Below are positions 13,401-26,031 of a stretch of DNA of 64,000 bases, in pieces. How positions within the stretch are numbered: position 1 is the first letter of the stretch; every line of letters starts with the position of its first letter. Location: assembly GCA_963693085.1 (NCBI GenBank), contig OY856409.1, positions 504,761,303 to 504,825,302 on the forward strand, read 5' to 3'. Origin of the DNA: Alisma plantago-aquatica. Its lineage: Eukaryota; Streptophyta; Magnoliopsida; Alismatales; Alismataceae. The position numbers and the translations under genes were made by a program. The notes beneath the pieces are model-generated. The model searched no databases and had not been told where the DNA came from. It worked only from the letters and a program-made list of their open reading frames with translations.

Positions 13401-13745
13401 ATATTTAAATCTGAGGTTCCATATACTTATACGGTCTTATATTGAAGATCCATCATTTATTGATCATAAATGTAATTATCACATTTTACTTAGGATTATT
13501 AGCCCTAATTAGCCATATTAAGTAAATTAGGTGATTTCATACATCAATATTACATTCTCTAATATCAGATGCATTATAAACATGGTTATGGATTTACGGA
13601 CATATTATCATAATTTTAGGCCATCGTTTGATATATACTATCAATAAAACAAGTATATAACATCTTACATGATATTACTGACATTTAATCTTCAAAAGAC
13701 TGATATTATAGTTCCATTTTGTTCTACTCATTTTTCTAAACATTT
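10456..13745 (-). repeat. LTR copy 2 of the complex, split by a LINE-like insertion
   Basis: It starts TGTGATGTCC and matches copy 1 (2055-3745) collinearly up to about 13745 once the 10956-12563 insertion and one target duplication are removed. Its right end is joined directly to a second copy of the leader region, so the internal region and possibly part of the LTR have been lost there. Confidence 0.75.
10956..12563 (-). mobile_element. Non-LTR (LINE-like) insertion, minus strand, apparently non-coding
   Basis: A 1608-bp block absent from LTR copies 1 and 3 is flanked by the 16-bp duplication GATAAAACTAGTACTT (10940-10955 and 12564-12579). It starts on the plus strand with a run of T, so the poly(A) end is on the minus strand. 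It is much richer in G and C than its host. No reverse transcriptase, endonuclease or zinc-knuckle motif is visible in the minus-strand frames, so it may be a LINE whose ORFs were deleted or a non-autonomous relative keeping only untranslated ends. Long target duplication and poly(A) tail are seen directly; membership in the L1 class is inferred. Confidence 0.7.
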
Positions 13746-14169
13746 TAGTACCATGTTGTTCTACTCATTTGTCTAAACGAGTGCCCCACACATAGTAGAG
13801 TGTGCAGTGCCATGAAAATTAGTAAAAAGTGTGAGAACAAAGTGTAGACTAGTGTAGCTACCTTAGAAAATGAGCTCCATATGTCTAGGGTTTCTCTTCT
13901 CTCGATGTACACCATTTTGAAATAGTGCAACGTCCCATACTAGTGCACTACAAGGAAAGAACGACATCTAAGGACTTCCTATACAAGAAGCACCAGTATA
14001 GATCTAGTTCTCAAACATCTAGGTGCTAACCTAGAGGCTAGGCCAAATCTAGTCTCTAAATGAAAACTAATGTAACCCTAATGATTTTTAAAGTTCAAGC
14101 TTTTCTTTAGTATGAGTGGCATAATGACCAAATGTCAGACTTTTCTATTATTCATGCTCTGATACCACC
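13746..14169 (-). repeat. Second copy of the element leader with primer-binding site
   Basis: About 13780-14169 repeats 10065-10455. The minus strand reads TGGTATCAGAGCA at 14155-14167, a full match to the tRNA-iMet primer-binding core, next to LTR copy 3. Only about 0.4 kb separates LTR copies 2 and 3, so nearly all internal sequence between them is deleted. Confidence 0.75.
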
Positions 14170-15375
14170 TGTGACGTCATCATATTTTTAAAAACTTAAT
14201 CTGATGTGTGACGTCCAAATTGAAACCCCACCTCATCGAGAATCCCAATTTGAGCACCGTACACCAGGATAAGAAGAACAAAATCAGAGGAAGTCAGAAG
14301 GAAAAAATAGTAGCACATGCACATGAACAATAAAAAAACCATACAACACATGTTCACCATTTAACATATAATTATAAAATGAATTGTTATAACATTTGAT
14401 ATTACATATTGAACAACAAACTTCTACATATACATGTACTACCACTAAACAACGAGATCTTAAGACAACATGTCCACCTATACATTAACTCACCATACAA
14501 CTCTCAACTATCCTAGTTCTTTAAGATCATATGTCCACATCACCTAAACAAAAGATTACATGTGGTACACGTCAGCATAATATTCAAGAATAATTTTACT
14601 GAGTACACCTACATGTCTTTTTATATACCTCTCACTACTAATCTTGGCAATAAGATAAAACTAGTACTTGGCAGTAATAAACAAATATAAGAAGCAGCGT
14701 ATACTTGCACAAAGATATTCATTAACAAAAGAGAACACATATTTTAAGCACATTTTCCATTATATTATCCATGCATGTATACTAGAGAGTTGAATACATT
14801 AGGGCCTTTATGATCCACTACCAAAGAGTTGGGTCATTTCACAATGTGATCTACTACCAAAGAGTTGGATAATTTCCAAGTACTTTACTACCAAAGAGTT
14901 GAAGTACTTACTTTCCAGCACTTTACTACCAAAGAGTTGAAGTGCTTGGATATAATGGAAAAAATATATTATGTTTCATGTGTGCATAACAATACATATG
15001 GAAAATCATACAACTTATCATACAAGAACAATCATTTCATCTAATATCATATGCCAAGTATTTTACTACACATATAACACAAGCATATTGTATAATAAGC
15101 CAAGTAAGAGGTAATGGGGTACCTTGATCAAGATATCCTAATAACTACATTCCTGATATCAACTATATCCTTGTCAACCCCTAATAAAGACAAGACCATA
15201 CATATACCATCATGTTCTCATCATCTGAAACCTATTTATGTTCAATAGGGTTTAACTTAGTTCATTAATCTATTCCCATCATTATTTGTGTTGTCATCTT
15301 ATTTCTGGGATTGATGTTACTAATTTCGTATTTCTAGATTAGAATCAATTATATGACCATTGGTTTCCATATTAG
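14170..15375 (-). repeat. LTR copy 3 of the complex, truncated
   Basis: It begins TGTGACGTCA and follows copies 1 and 2 until about 15375, where similarity ends abruptly inside the LTR. No target duplication matching GTTGA (2050-2054, left of copy 1) is seen after it, so the right end of the complex has been lost. Confidence 0.75.
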
Positions 15376-16595
15376 GGATAACTACTTCTTTCTTGTACTT
15401 GTATTAAACCCTTAAAGTTAAATATAAAAATGCATTAGATACCATTATAAATTGCATAAACTACTAAAAAGTTAAAACAAGTGAAATATAAATTGAAATG
15501 CCATAGAAACATGCAAAAATAATTATAAAAATACAACTAAAAATATGATAAATAGAGATTCATTGATCTTTATATGTCAACATTCACAATAAATGCCATA
15601 TAATAAATTGGGTTGTGACACAAACTTTAGATATTTCAACATCACTTAAGTTTATTCAAATGAATTTGACACCTAGTTTAGTGAATTAGTCTAATGTGTG
15701 AATGGTTATATACTCTTTCTTCCTAATTTTATTTCATATATCTAGGTTTAATGGAATTTAGTGAAACAAGGTGTGTTGACTAAATCAAGTATTAGGAATC
15801 CAAATATTCACTTAGTTTTTAGGTTTGATCTAGGGTATCATGGTCTTTACATTATAGGTATCTAGAGTAATGAATGAATAAATAAAAATAACGGCTTACA
15901 CTGTCAAAATTGCAGGTGTCTCCAATATCTCATGCATTACTCATATACCAATAAAGGGATCATATTATGGACATTTGTGGGGTAATTTTCAATTTAGACC
16001 CTAATTCTTCATTATTGAATATTTAGGGCTAACTTGTGTGTACTAATTAACTAAAATGTGATATATGATTGAATCTTCTATACACGGGTCATAACAAGGT
16101 TTACTAATGATGTGGAACATTTATAAGTCATTTATGGTATAAAAATTAGTAATAGAATCAACTTAGTTCATTGACATTTAAGGGTAAAATTGAGTGTATT
16201 AGTGTTCTATATAATTAAAAAAAACAATTTTTGACATTAGGTTTATAATTATAAGTATTTCTAAGGTTGATTTCTAGGATTGCTACATATTTCCCTACAT
16301 TATTTAAGAGGTCATCCATTTTTTTAGCTAAACCCCTTGTTCTACCAAGATGGTATGGCTTCCTCTCTTGGATGATGCCAACCTTAGTCATCCTCTTCAT
16401 TGTGGCATAGACTTTTGTAAGTACCCTATGGTGTTGATGCCATCTATTTGTCTAATTGATTCTTTAATTTCAATTGAAAAAATATAATGAACTTTTCTTA
16501 GAATTTAGTATATTTCAACCATTCCATATTCTTTTATATTATATGTTGTATATATTGTACTTAAATGTTACTAAAACACACACACAAACACACAG

Positions 16596-16649
<54 letters not shown>

Positions 16650-18000
16650 TACTTTGAAAAGACATATAGATGAAGTACTGATAAATAACATTGCATTTTA
16701 CTTAAATTAAATAAGATATGTATATATAAACATACTAAATCAATCTATGTTGTAACAATACTATTGATCTTTCACACTAAATGCTATTCTTATTGAACTA
16801 TATGAATACACTGGATAAATAAAGTACTAAAATTTTGTATTAAGTACTATATGTGCTAAATTTTCTAAAACTATTAGAGATATTATAATATCCTAAAAAA
16901 TAACTAGAATTGACATGTATTTTAATCATGTTTTTCTTGCATTTATTCCATTATTGAGAAATTAGGGAAACCAATTCTTACCATATCTGCTTAATTTTCC
17001 TATCTCAATCCACCAGAAAAGGACATACATGCAATCTAGGTCCATATACAAATATAATCTACTATATATTTTCTAATTCAATCATGTACACAACCAAATT
17101 CTTGAATTAGGGCTTATTGAGCCAAAAATAGAAAACTAGTAGACATGGGAGTGTACATTCTTCACTCTTTAGGACTGGAATCCAAAAAACTATGGCTAAG
17201 AGATTAATTTCCATTCACTTATACTCAAATTCTAGTTTTTAAACATGAATCTAGTCTTTCTTTAAATAGCATAGTTTCATTTCAGTAGATCTAAAACATG
17301 CCCCCTACAGGTAATAAACTACACATTCATGTAGGGTGTCTAGTAGGGAAAGAGAAGAAGGGAAGGTAAAGAGAATAAACCTCAACTTATCCCTATTTTA
17401 TACTTCTCCCTAGTAAAAGGAAAAGAACTGATGAAGAAATTAGTTATCTATGCTTACCTCAAAGAAACTATGGTTAGATCTTTTGTTCTTCACATTTTCC
17501 CCAAAATCACCCTAGGAATGACATACTTAGTTAAAGTTATTATGTTTTAAGGTTTTTATTTGGTACATGACCAAATTATGAAGGTATATAATCAAATATA
17601 CTCCAATTATAGTAAATCTCAATTTATGAGATTTTTAGTAACTAGTAACACTAGCATTAATATGACATTGAGAAAATGCATTAGGACACGCACACCATGC
17701 ATGTATATTGGGATGCACACATTGGGAACTCACCTATACCAGGTTTCTTACATTGGGCATTGATGCAAATGTTTTACAACAAATGATATATGTATATAAT
17801 TTGAAATGTTCTTCTTTTTTAGTTGGATTACTAATTTAAATTTATACAAATACCTGATAAAATATTAGAAAGATATGATACAATAATTTCTTAATTTTAA
17901 TTAATTATTTTGTCAGTTTATGTAGACGTCTTGTTGAATGTATTATTTCACAATATCATCTTTACCTTGTTTTATACTTAATCTTTAATATTGAGTTTGC
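15376..18000. other. AT-rich stretch without recognisable genes
   Basis: Apart from the microsatellite at 16575-16648 nothing is recognised. It separates a truncated LTR from the coding part of a CACTA element, and may include the 5' non-coding part of that element, but no CACTAC terminus is visible here. Confidence 0.5.
16575..16648. repeat. Compound microsatellite (CA)n(TA)n(TG)n
   Basis: Consecutive CA, TA and TG runs. The CA and TG arms are reverse complements, so the whole tract can fold into a hairpin. Confidence 0.95.
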
Positions 18001-18203
18001 CTTCAGGGGGTGGGTGGAGGGGACAAGGAGGTGGTGGAAAATGCTACTTCGGTTGAGGTTTTGGAGGAGGTCGGGGATCACCCAGAGTGGGAAGCTATAT
18101 CGAAGACATCCCCCTATCCAAAGGATATTGAAGAAAGGATCTTGATAAGTAGGTAGAGTTGGGAGTACAATATACAAAAGAAATTAGGGTTTCTATACCA
18201 AGA

Positions 18204-18315
18204 ATGCTAAATGTTTATACAAATGCTAAATGTTAATTTTCCTTTTTCTAGTTAATACAAATGCTAAATGTTTGCCTTTTTCTAGTTAATACAAATGCTA
18301 AATGTTTGCCTTTTT
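18204..18315 (+). repeat. Short tandem repeats upstream of the CACTA gene
   Basis: TACAAATGCTAAATGTT recurs, with the later copies in a repeat of about 39 bp together with GCCTTTTTCTAGTTAA. It lies just before the ATG at 18330 and could be part of a promoter or leader. Confidence 0.8.
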
Positions 18316-18329
18316 AATGACATTTTCAG

Positions 18330-21300
18330 ATGGCTGACCATGATGAGCATGATGTCCATGATGAGCATGTTGTCCATGACGAGCATGGCGAGGATACCAA
18401 TGTAAGTTCTAAAAACATATCCTGTATTTCTATAAAATTCATTATCTTCTAGTTATGTCATATATCTTATATTTCTATATTGCGCTAATTCAGTGTGTTT
18501 ATTTTTGTCAAATTTTAGGGATGATGTACATGTACCCACTGAAGCACTGGAGCAACTTGATGCACAGCACTAAACACTTAACAAGAAAAGGGGCATCACT
18601 CTGTTGAAGAAGTTAATAGTGCTTAGTGGCAGTGGATCCAAATTGGTTGTGGAGTTTGATAATGGAGGAAATGCAATTGGAGTGAACCGCAATAATTTTG
18701 TAAACTATCTTGGGTGTACCACTCAGAGCCATTGTGGTGTTAAGTATGATAAGTGGCATAAAGTTCCTCAGGGGAAAAAAGACTTGATATGGAAGGATTT
18801 ATGCGTGAGTTATTATTATTTGCAATTCTATTTTGTAGATTACAAATTCTATTATTTGCAATTCTGTTTTGGATACTAGCTAATAACATTTCTATTTTAC
18901 AGAATCTGTTTGCATTGGATGAGAAGTTGCATCGTAAAAGTGTGATGCAACGCGCTGGAAAGATGCTTAGGAATTATAGGACAAATCTGAACAGAGAATA
19001 CATAAAATAGGGTGATAAGAAAAAGAAGTCAGCCCTTGAACAATGGAACTTCTTGGACAAAGAAGATTGGGACAATTTTGTTGCTTCAAGAAAATATGAA
19101 GAATTCAAGGTATTAGGTGTCACTCCCAATTTAATTAATATACATTGTATTCACCTATTCAAGATTAATATTTAGTGATACTAACCAAATCATTAATGTG
19201 CATACTAACTAGGCCCTCAGTGACACACAAAAAGCAAGGCGTGCACTGAATGTGCATGACCACACTATGGGTCCAAAAGGCTATGCAAGCGTTCGCCAAA
19301 GACTACATGCAGAGTCTGCGGCTACTCAGGAGTCTACTCCTACTTAGGAGTCTGCCACACCCATGCCTCGCCATGATATCTGGATAGCTGGGAGGAAAAA
19401 CAAGAAGGGTGAAATAAAGAAGCCCGTAACTGTTGAGGCGGCTGCGAAAATGGTAAAATACAACTCTTAGAGCAATCGTTTGAATATTGATTATTTTTGG
19501 TGTTAACTTACCAATTTCTGTTGATGGTGATTAGCGGGAGCTGCACGAGCAGTGGAAACAAGGCACGTTCATCCCTAAGGGCACAAGGGATGAATTGACA
19601 GTTGCTCTGGGTAACCCAGAGCATCCTGGACGTGTTAGGGGTGCAGGCGCTGGTGTGGGCATCAAAGCATTCTTTGGGCCATCCCAGCACAAACCCAGAG
19701 CGGGACTTTCTCAAGAAGAGGTAACCTATTCTTTTTTTAGAATGTTACTGCAAAAGGAAATTCAATAATAAGAAGCTAATGTTTCTTTTATCCATGTATA
19801 GGAGAATAAGAGATTCGAGGATATAGTTGATAAGAAGGTCAACGATGTAGTTGCTGAGAAGGTCAAGGAAGAATTGCTGCGGTGGCAGGCATCTCAGGCT
19901 TCCAATCAGCCTATGGCGACCCACTCTTCTCCTGATGCACAGACTGCGAGTAATCCTGGAGACCCATCGCCTAACACGTCTGTTGTAAGTATTGTTTATG
20001 ACATTGTAGCTAGTCTTTTTAAGATGATATGTTTTCAAGATGATATGTATATATGTATAACATTCTTTGCGTAAATTTGTAGGCATTGAAGCCATGCCGC
20101 TTAAGAATACAAGACTATGTTGTTGCAGAGGCGCATGCTTACCCGTCCCTTCCTGGGGAAAGGTTTCACGGGACTCCAATGCCACAGGGCTACGTTCGTG
20201 TGGGCCCATTACATGTGTTACCCGATTGGAGGGAAGCTACATTGCCATATCCCCACCCGGATATTGATACACTTGCTGAGGCAGAAGGCGGGGTCATATT
20301 GTGGCCCAAAGCAGATGTCGTCTACACTACTGAAATTGTAAGATAAATTTACATTGATTTAGATTGTTAATGTGTATATATGATGTCAACTGATCTGAAA
20401 TTATATATACAGGTTAAAAAGAAGACACCAGGAGCACCTAGGCCTCCACCTCCACTTCCCGCATTACCAACTTGGGTTCCAACTGACCTAACATACCCGT
20501 TAGGTCCTGCTTGTAGGGGAATGGCATGTTGGCTACGGGCACATAATATACATTGCCCGATAATTGTTTCTTTAGATGCAGATTATGCAGGTCAATCATA
20601 CGATAGCTCTTTATTTATACAATATATTATTGAGCTGTTTATGTATGATTGGCTGAATACATCAATGATAGAGACATGGATAAGGTGAGATCTTGTTTAT
20701 ACATCCATATACCTTGTGTAAGATCAGGTGATCTAGTTTCTTATATATTAATGCATACGTAATACATGTTTTGCAGCTACTTAGTCGAAGATCTTTGCAA
20801 ACAATTTGCATTTGATCATGTGGGATTTTTGATTCCATCATTGATTAGTATGGTAGCTAAAGACCCTGATAATGTTCAACAATACTGTATAGATGCTTTT
20901 ACAATTTTTGGTCAGCAAAAGAAGACGATAATAATAGCTCCATTCAATGTCAAGTAAGTTTACTTTATTTATAATTTGGACTTAAGAAAATTCCATTTTT
21001 ATTGTGCATTTTGAGTTATTAATTGTTAACTTTTTACCTCTAGCGGTAAACATTGGGAATTACTAGTTATTGTCCCCGAGACGTTCACTGTTTATTATCT
21101 AGATCCCGCGGGAAGTACATTAAACACTAAAATTGGACACATAATGAGAATGCCATTATTCTGGTGAGAAATATTTCATTTTTGTATCTGTTAACATCTG
21201 TTATTACATTACTATTTACTGATGTAATTTACCGTGTTATATTAACATGTAGGGGTTTAGATGCATTCAAAAAGGCTGGAGGAATGGTCACAAGGAAAAA

Positions 21301-21761
21301 GAACCAGCCAATAAATTGGGAGAACGTACAAGTAAGTTCCCGACTTCAATGTATATATTATTGATGTGAATTGTGCTTAGTTGTATTATTTTGTATGTTT
21401 CAATTTATAGTGTGCTTACACAAGACAATAGCTGGGCATGCGCATACTATGTGATGTGATTTATGCAGATGATTATCAAACATGCCACATTGGACATCGA
21501 TACCATACATGAGGTATTATATATAGTCTCATTAGTTAGTATGAAATATATCAATCTTATTTTTATATTATTACTTATATATATACATCATTCTCTTTGC
21601 AGGTGTTTAAAACTGACAACACTACAGGTAAACGCTTAAAAAATATACATGCTCCATATACGATGGAAGCATTAAATGAAATAAGAGAAGAATGGGCAAA
21701 AGCTACACAAGCAGTGGCAACTGTAAGATATAATTGGGATGTTGATAACAATAATGAATGA
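18330..21761 (+). pseudogene. CACTA-encoded Transposase_24/Ulp1-like protease protein, broken
   Basis: Exons inferred from GT-AG sites and frame: 18330-18401, 18520-18804, 18903-19109, 19213-19452, 19535-19720, 19802-19984, 20083-20337, 20413-20684, 20777-20953, 21044-21163, 21253-21331, about 21411-21513, and 21603-21761. The N-terminus has repeated DEHDVH units. Next comes a Transposase_24-like part (FDNGGNAIGVN, then HTMGPKGYASVRQRL), a lysine-rich coiled region, and a C-terminal C48/Ulp1-type protease with histidine in GKHWELLVIV, aspartate in YYLDPAG and the nucleophile in SWACAYYVM (Cys codon 21439-21441). In-frame stops occur in exon 2, at 19008-19010 and in exon 4. Exon 12 needs a frame change, and a TGA at 21457-21459 replaces the expected Trp just after the active-site Cys. 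Such Ulp1 fusions are known in plant CACTA elements; they resemble SUMO proteases, but their role there is not established. Confidence 0.8.
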
Positions 21762-21887
21762 TACTTTGTAAATGAATATTTATGAATGTTAATACATGTA
21801 TTTGAATGTTTCTATATGTGTGAATATGAGAATTGAATTGATGTCTGAATGTATCTACTTGTGTGAAATTTTCCTTGGGACTTTTGC

Positions 21888-22589
21888 AGGTTTGTGGCCT
21901 GTTTGTAGGCTGATATCAATGGATGTCGTAAACCTGCAGTTCAGAAAACTGAACTGTAGGTTCTCATCCTACTGACCAGCCACAACAGGCCTACAAACTG
22001 ATATGAAAAAAAAAATTGATATAGGTGTCGGTTATTTACAGAAAACCGTCAGCAAAGACCTACAACGTCGGTTATTGGATAAAAACCGACGCCTAATAGT
22101 ACAAACAACCCGACCGTGCAGGAAAGCACAGCCATGGTGGAAAAGGCTTCGGTTATTCATATAAAACCGATGCCTATAGTACTAAACACGGCCGTGTAGG
22201 GAAGCACGGTCGTGTCGTCTTGAAGTATGGCATCGGTTTTTTATAGAAAACCGCCACCAAAAGGGTTCGCGCCACAGAAAATAGCGTCATCTAGGACTCT
22301 TTCTACGTCGGTTACCAACTAAACACCGACGCTATAGTCCATATAGGCGTCGGTCTTTTAGTAGATAACCGACGCAGAATGTGTCCTAGATGATGCTGTA
22401 TTCTGTGGCGCGAACCCTTTTGGCGTCGGTTATCTACTAAAAGACCGAAGCCTATATGTTAAATAGGCGTCGGTTAAAAAATCGACGCCGAAGTGTTCGA
22501 CCTTTAGCGGCACCCACATAGGCGTCGCTCAGAAACCGACGCCAAAGGGGGTTAAACAACCGACGCCAAAGGTTGTTTCTGTAGTAGTG
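21888..22589 (+). repeat. CACTA 3' subterminal repeat and foldback region
   Basis: About ten imperfect units carry GTCGG or its complement CCGAC, often paired as GTCGGTTA...AACCGACGCC. These are the expected binding sites of the TNPA-like protein. Foldbacks seen: AACCTGCAGTTCAG against its complement at 21931-21962; 41-base arms at 22257-22297 and 22383-22423 with few mismatches; and 35-base arms at 22341-22375 and 22423-22457, overlapping the previous pair. The region ends at the terminal repeat. Confidence 0.85.
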
Positions 22590-22592
22590 TAA

Positions 22593-22989
22593 CATCTACT
22601 TGATATGTATAGGTTGTTAGAGCATATTTGCAATGTTTTGTTTGTCACCACATACCAGTATATTCATTTATACTGACCGACATTTTGTTTGTCGACATTT
22701 TAGGAATTATCTGAAATTGGACAAATAGTAAAGTGGAATTTGTGAAGATTAAAGTTAAATTATCAAGGAGGATTATCTAGATAGATTTCTACAGTAGGTA
22801 GAAGTTATAGTTACCTATTTTTGGAAGGTATGTAAAAGTAAAAAAAATATTTCAACTTTTAGTTTAGCTTTTCGTAGAATTTGATAATTATTTATGATTT
22901 ATTGCAAAACCATTGATCCTATTTTTTGGATAACACCTATGACTTCTTGGTCATCCTTAATTGGGGATTTCCGAGAAGCATGGTCGTTA
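22593..22989. other. Short unassigned interval
   Basis: Lies between the CACTA terminus and the point where similarity to the copia 3' LTR begins. The first roughly 290 bases expected of that LTR are absent here. Nothing else is recognised. Confidence 0.5.
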
Positions 22990-24621
22990 CAACTAGAGTG
23001 TGTGTTGTTTGATGACAGAATCTCATCAGTCATGATATGCGATATCAAACCAAGCACACTTATACATGTTAGAGAACAATGTATCTGACAGACCCACCAT
23101 GATAGTAACACATGGAAACTATTACAATGGTAGTCATAGTTAGATTTCATAGTGTTGGCGGTGAATGTGGTTCCAAGACCTGAAGTCACTACACACATCA
23201 CATGTCATTTGGTATTCTTTAACATCATCTGATGTAATCCTGAATAAAGGCTATCATAAAGGTGATGATTGTGAGTCAATATATGATATTGAGCTTACAT
23301 ATGTCGCAGACAGTCTACTATAGCAAGGAACAAAGATTGAATATTGAAGAGGATGATTGATCGATACCTCAAGTTCAATTTGGATATCAGTGACAAAGGA
23401 ATTATACAAACATTGCAACACCATACACAAATTGTCAATTGAATTTGTTCTCCAACTTTCTATTTACTTGGGTAGTGATGATGAGTGACAAGGGAACTAC
23501 TCTTTTCTTATGATGTCCTAGTTGGTTATGGACATTCATTGCCAATGTAATATGGGACCTATAGGGTCAATTACATAGGATACACCTCGAAGAGGATTTT
23601 TATCATTATTGATGATTGAATTGATTGCTAATGTGTTTAGGTATTTAATTCAAGCAACAAATCAACTGACTAGACTCCCAAACGATCGGTTAATGTGATA
23701 AAATGACTGGTTGGAGTATCAGGTTGATTGAATATTGCACTGGCAAAATTCTAGATGAATTAGGGTCAAACCATCTAGTTCACTGAGAGAACTGATCGAC
23801 TCATGGTCACGAAACAACCAGTTCATGAGATGAACCGCCCAATTCATATGTGCAATTCGATTGCATCAAGGATTCATGTTGATGTCTTATTGTACATTAA
23901 TTGGATTAGAACTGCTAAAAAATTGTGATTTAGAAACATGTTGAAATGATTGGTTCACTGGGTGAGATCAGCTCACATGCCAACCAATCAGTTCACTGGT
24001 TAACGAACAATTTTGCATGTCAATGGTTGAAAAAATCATGAGATTCCAGTCCTTTTCTCTCCTACACAAACTAGGAACTTTGACCCTAGCCCCTCCTATA
24101 AATAGAGGGGTACTGGGGGCTTCCCAGAGACACAACTCAATTGCCTATGACAATTGTTCTCCTCTCTAGTTTTGGTAATCAATAGAGAGCCTGATCAAGT
24201 CCTACCTGCTAAAAGTAGGGATGGATAGAGAGAACAATTGTGGACGAGCAAGTTGGTGACTAGTACACCAATAGGAGGGACAACTCCTTCATGTCTATTC
24301 TAGTAGGATGGTAGGAGTTCTAGGTGGTCTATATGGAGTTCTCTAGAGGTGTGGATACTTTTCTCCCTAAGAGGACAACGTCAACCTCTTGTCCATGGCG
24401 ATGACTAGGGGCTGTAGAAGACGTCGTCCCAGTGCAACTAGAAGACAAATGTATGACTACAAAGATGAGGATATTGTCATTGGACTTGCTCAGGGACCAA
24501 GTATATCTTGAAAACCATCATTTCCATTATATAGTTGTTGACAAGATCCGCTGGTTTGATTGGGAATGTGACAATAAAATATTTGTTTCCATTGTCTTCC
24601 TAATGCCCATATTTCTTAACA
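22990..24621 (+). repeat. 5' LTR of the copia element, 5'-truncated
   Basis: Aligns by eye with 45510-47263 of the 3' LTR. It contains repeated GATCGGTT/AACCGATC-like motifs at 23680-24010 and ends ...TTAACA just before the primer-binding site. Confidence 0.85.
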
Positions 24622-24622
24622 T

Positions 24623-24635
24623 TGGTATCACATCC
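24623..24635 (+). other. Degenerate tRNA-iMet primer-binding site
   Basis: TGGTATCACATCC directly after the 5' LTR; canonical TGGTATCAGAGCC with two changes. Confidence 0.75.
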
Positions 24636-24755
24636 ACGTCAATATACTATATTTTGGGATAATCGATATGAGCATATTTTTGTTTTTTTATCATTTATTT
24701 ATTTCATACATTATGAATATTGATGTCCGATCAAATACAAAACATAAATCCCAAA

Positions 24756-24835
<80 letters not shown>

Positions 24836-25463
24836 CATGCATCACCCTAAAACCAAGTTTTAATGGTGGATGTGTAGCGTGCTTATGGCCAATAACCCAA
24901 TTATTTGTGCATGGTGGTTGTGTGTTTATTTCATGTTCTATCTCAGTTTGCATACCGAGCCTCTGTCTTATCTTCCAATTGTAAAATTATTATTCTCTCC
25001 TATCTTTGCTCCCCTAGAATGTAACTCGAGATTTCCCTATAATCACGTAATAGTAGGATATTTTACTTTTCTTATTACGATAAAGAAGAAGATGCTCAAC
25101 ACCTAGAAAACTGACTATCTTAAAGGTGAGCGGATTGGTTGTAGGACTGAAGAAGACCAAGGAGGATGAGCCGAGTTGATTGGCCAGTGGACCCAACCGA
25201 TCAACTAGAGGACCTAGAAGATTGTGGAAAGCAGACTAGACAACCGGTGAGATGACCAACTGACCATCCTGTAGCGAGCCGTTCGGTTCAAGGGTTGAGC
25301 TGATCAACCTAGATTGGCAAGCATAGACTTTCATCAACAACATGTTTTTGCATGAGATGTAGACCCTAGGTTGTAGTAATTCCTTGTGGCTCCAAGGAAT
25401 TACATTAGAATGGTCATAACCATAACTTTTCATTATTGCATGTTTTTGTTGTGTGATAAATTA
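24636..25463 (+). other. Leader of the copia element, left of the gypsy insertion
   Basis: Non-coding, with a (TA)n tract at 24758-24831. About 25100-25330 is richer in G and C and has CCGATCAACT-like motifs similar to those in the copia LTR. No ORF of interest. Confidence 0.6.
24758..24831. repeat. (TA)n microsatellite
   Basis: About 37 TA units. The ORF reading IYIYIY through it is an artefact. Confidence 0.97.
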
Positions 25464-26031
25464 TGTGACACTCCGATCACAAAAACATGATTTACTTAAG
25501 CGGAAGCGGTCGTTAACACCAGAATTACTAAAAATCACTAAAAATTAAAACCATTTGCAAAGAGATCCAAACACAGAAAAAACCTTTTATCAAGAAACAA
25601 TGTACTTTATTTACATCCTCGTTCATAAGTACATATTCTGTACCATCTCTTTTCGAGGATTACAAGCATTGACTGCCTTGTTAGAAATGTACATATGCAA
25701 CATAGAACCTTGAGGCATCAAGCCAAAATCTCAGATTGATTTATTAAACTAACTGACTACTAACTCCAAGGGCCTGAGAGTACATAGACGACACATAAGA
25801 CTCTCTATACAAAACATCACAGCCATTGCCTCCACCTGAGTATCATTGTTGTCCCTGTTGCTACTGCACTTCCCCTGCAGTAGGGTTTCTACCTCTTCTT
25901 CTGCGTTTACCTAAAAAGTTGGATCCCACGGGGGTGAGATAATTGAAATTGCCCCAGCGAGAGATATAACTCTCCTTAAGAAATATTATAATTGCAGTTT
26001 AATGGAATAAAACAGAGCAGAATAATTTATT

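Larger units (their letters stand above)
18001..22589 (+). mobile_element. CACTA (En/Spm) transposon, 3' part
   Basis: It ends with GTAGTAGTG at 22581-22589, whose reverse complement is the CACTA terminus CACTACTACAGAAACAACC. The last 0.7 kb carries many subterminal GTCGG...CCGAC repeats, and the body encodes a Transposase_24-like and Ulp1-like product. The following TAA (22590-22592) would be the 3-bp target duplication, but no matching 5' terminus preceded by TAA was found upstream. No Transposase_21-type (TNPD) catalytic domain is visible in the window, so the element is 5'-truncated or internally deleted. The left coordinate is approximate. Confidence 0.85.

Noticed and set aside
17641..17660. 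TAACACTAG as the 5' terminus of the CACTA element ending at 22589
   Set aside because: It has the right TAA-CACTA start but does not continue with the sequence required to match the 3' terminal repeat.
24668..24850. Open frame rich in IY repeats
   Set aside because: Pure consequence of the (TA)n microsatellite.
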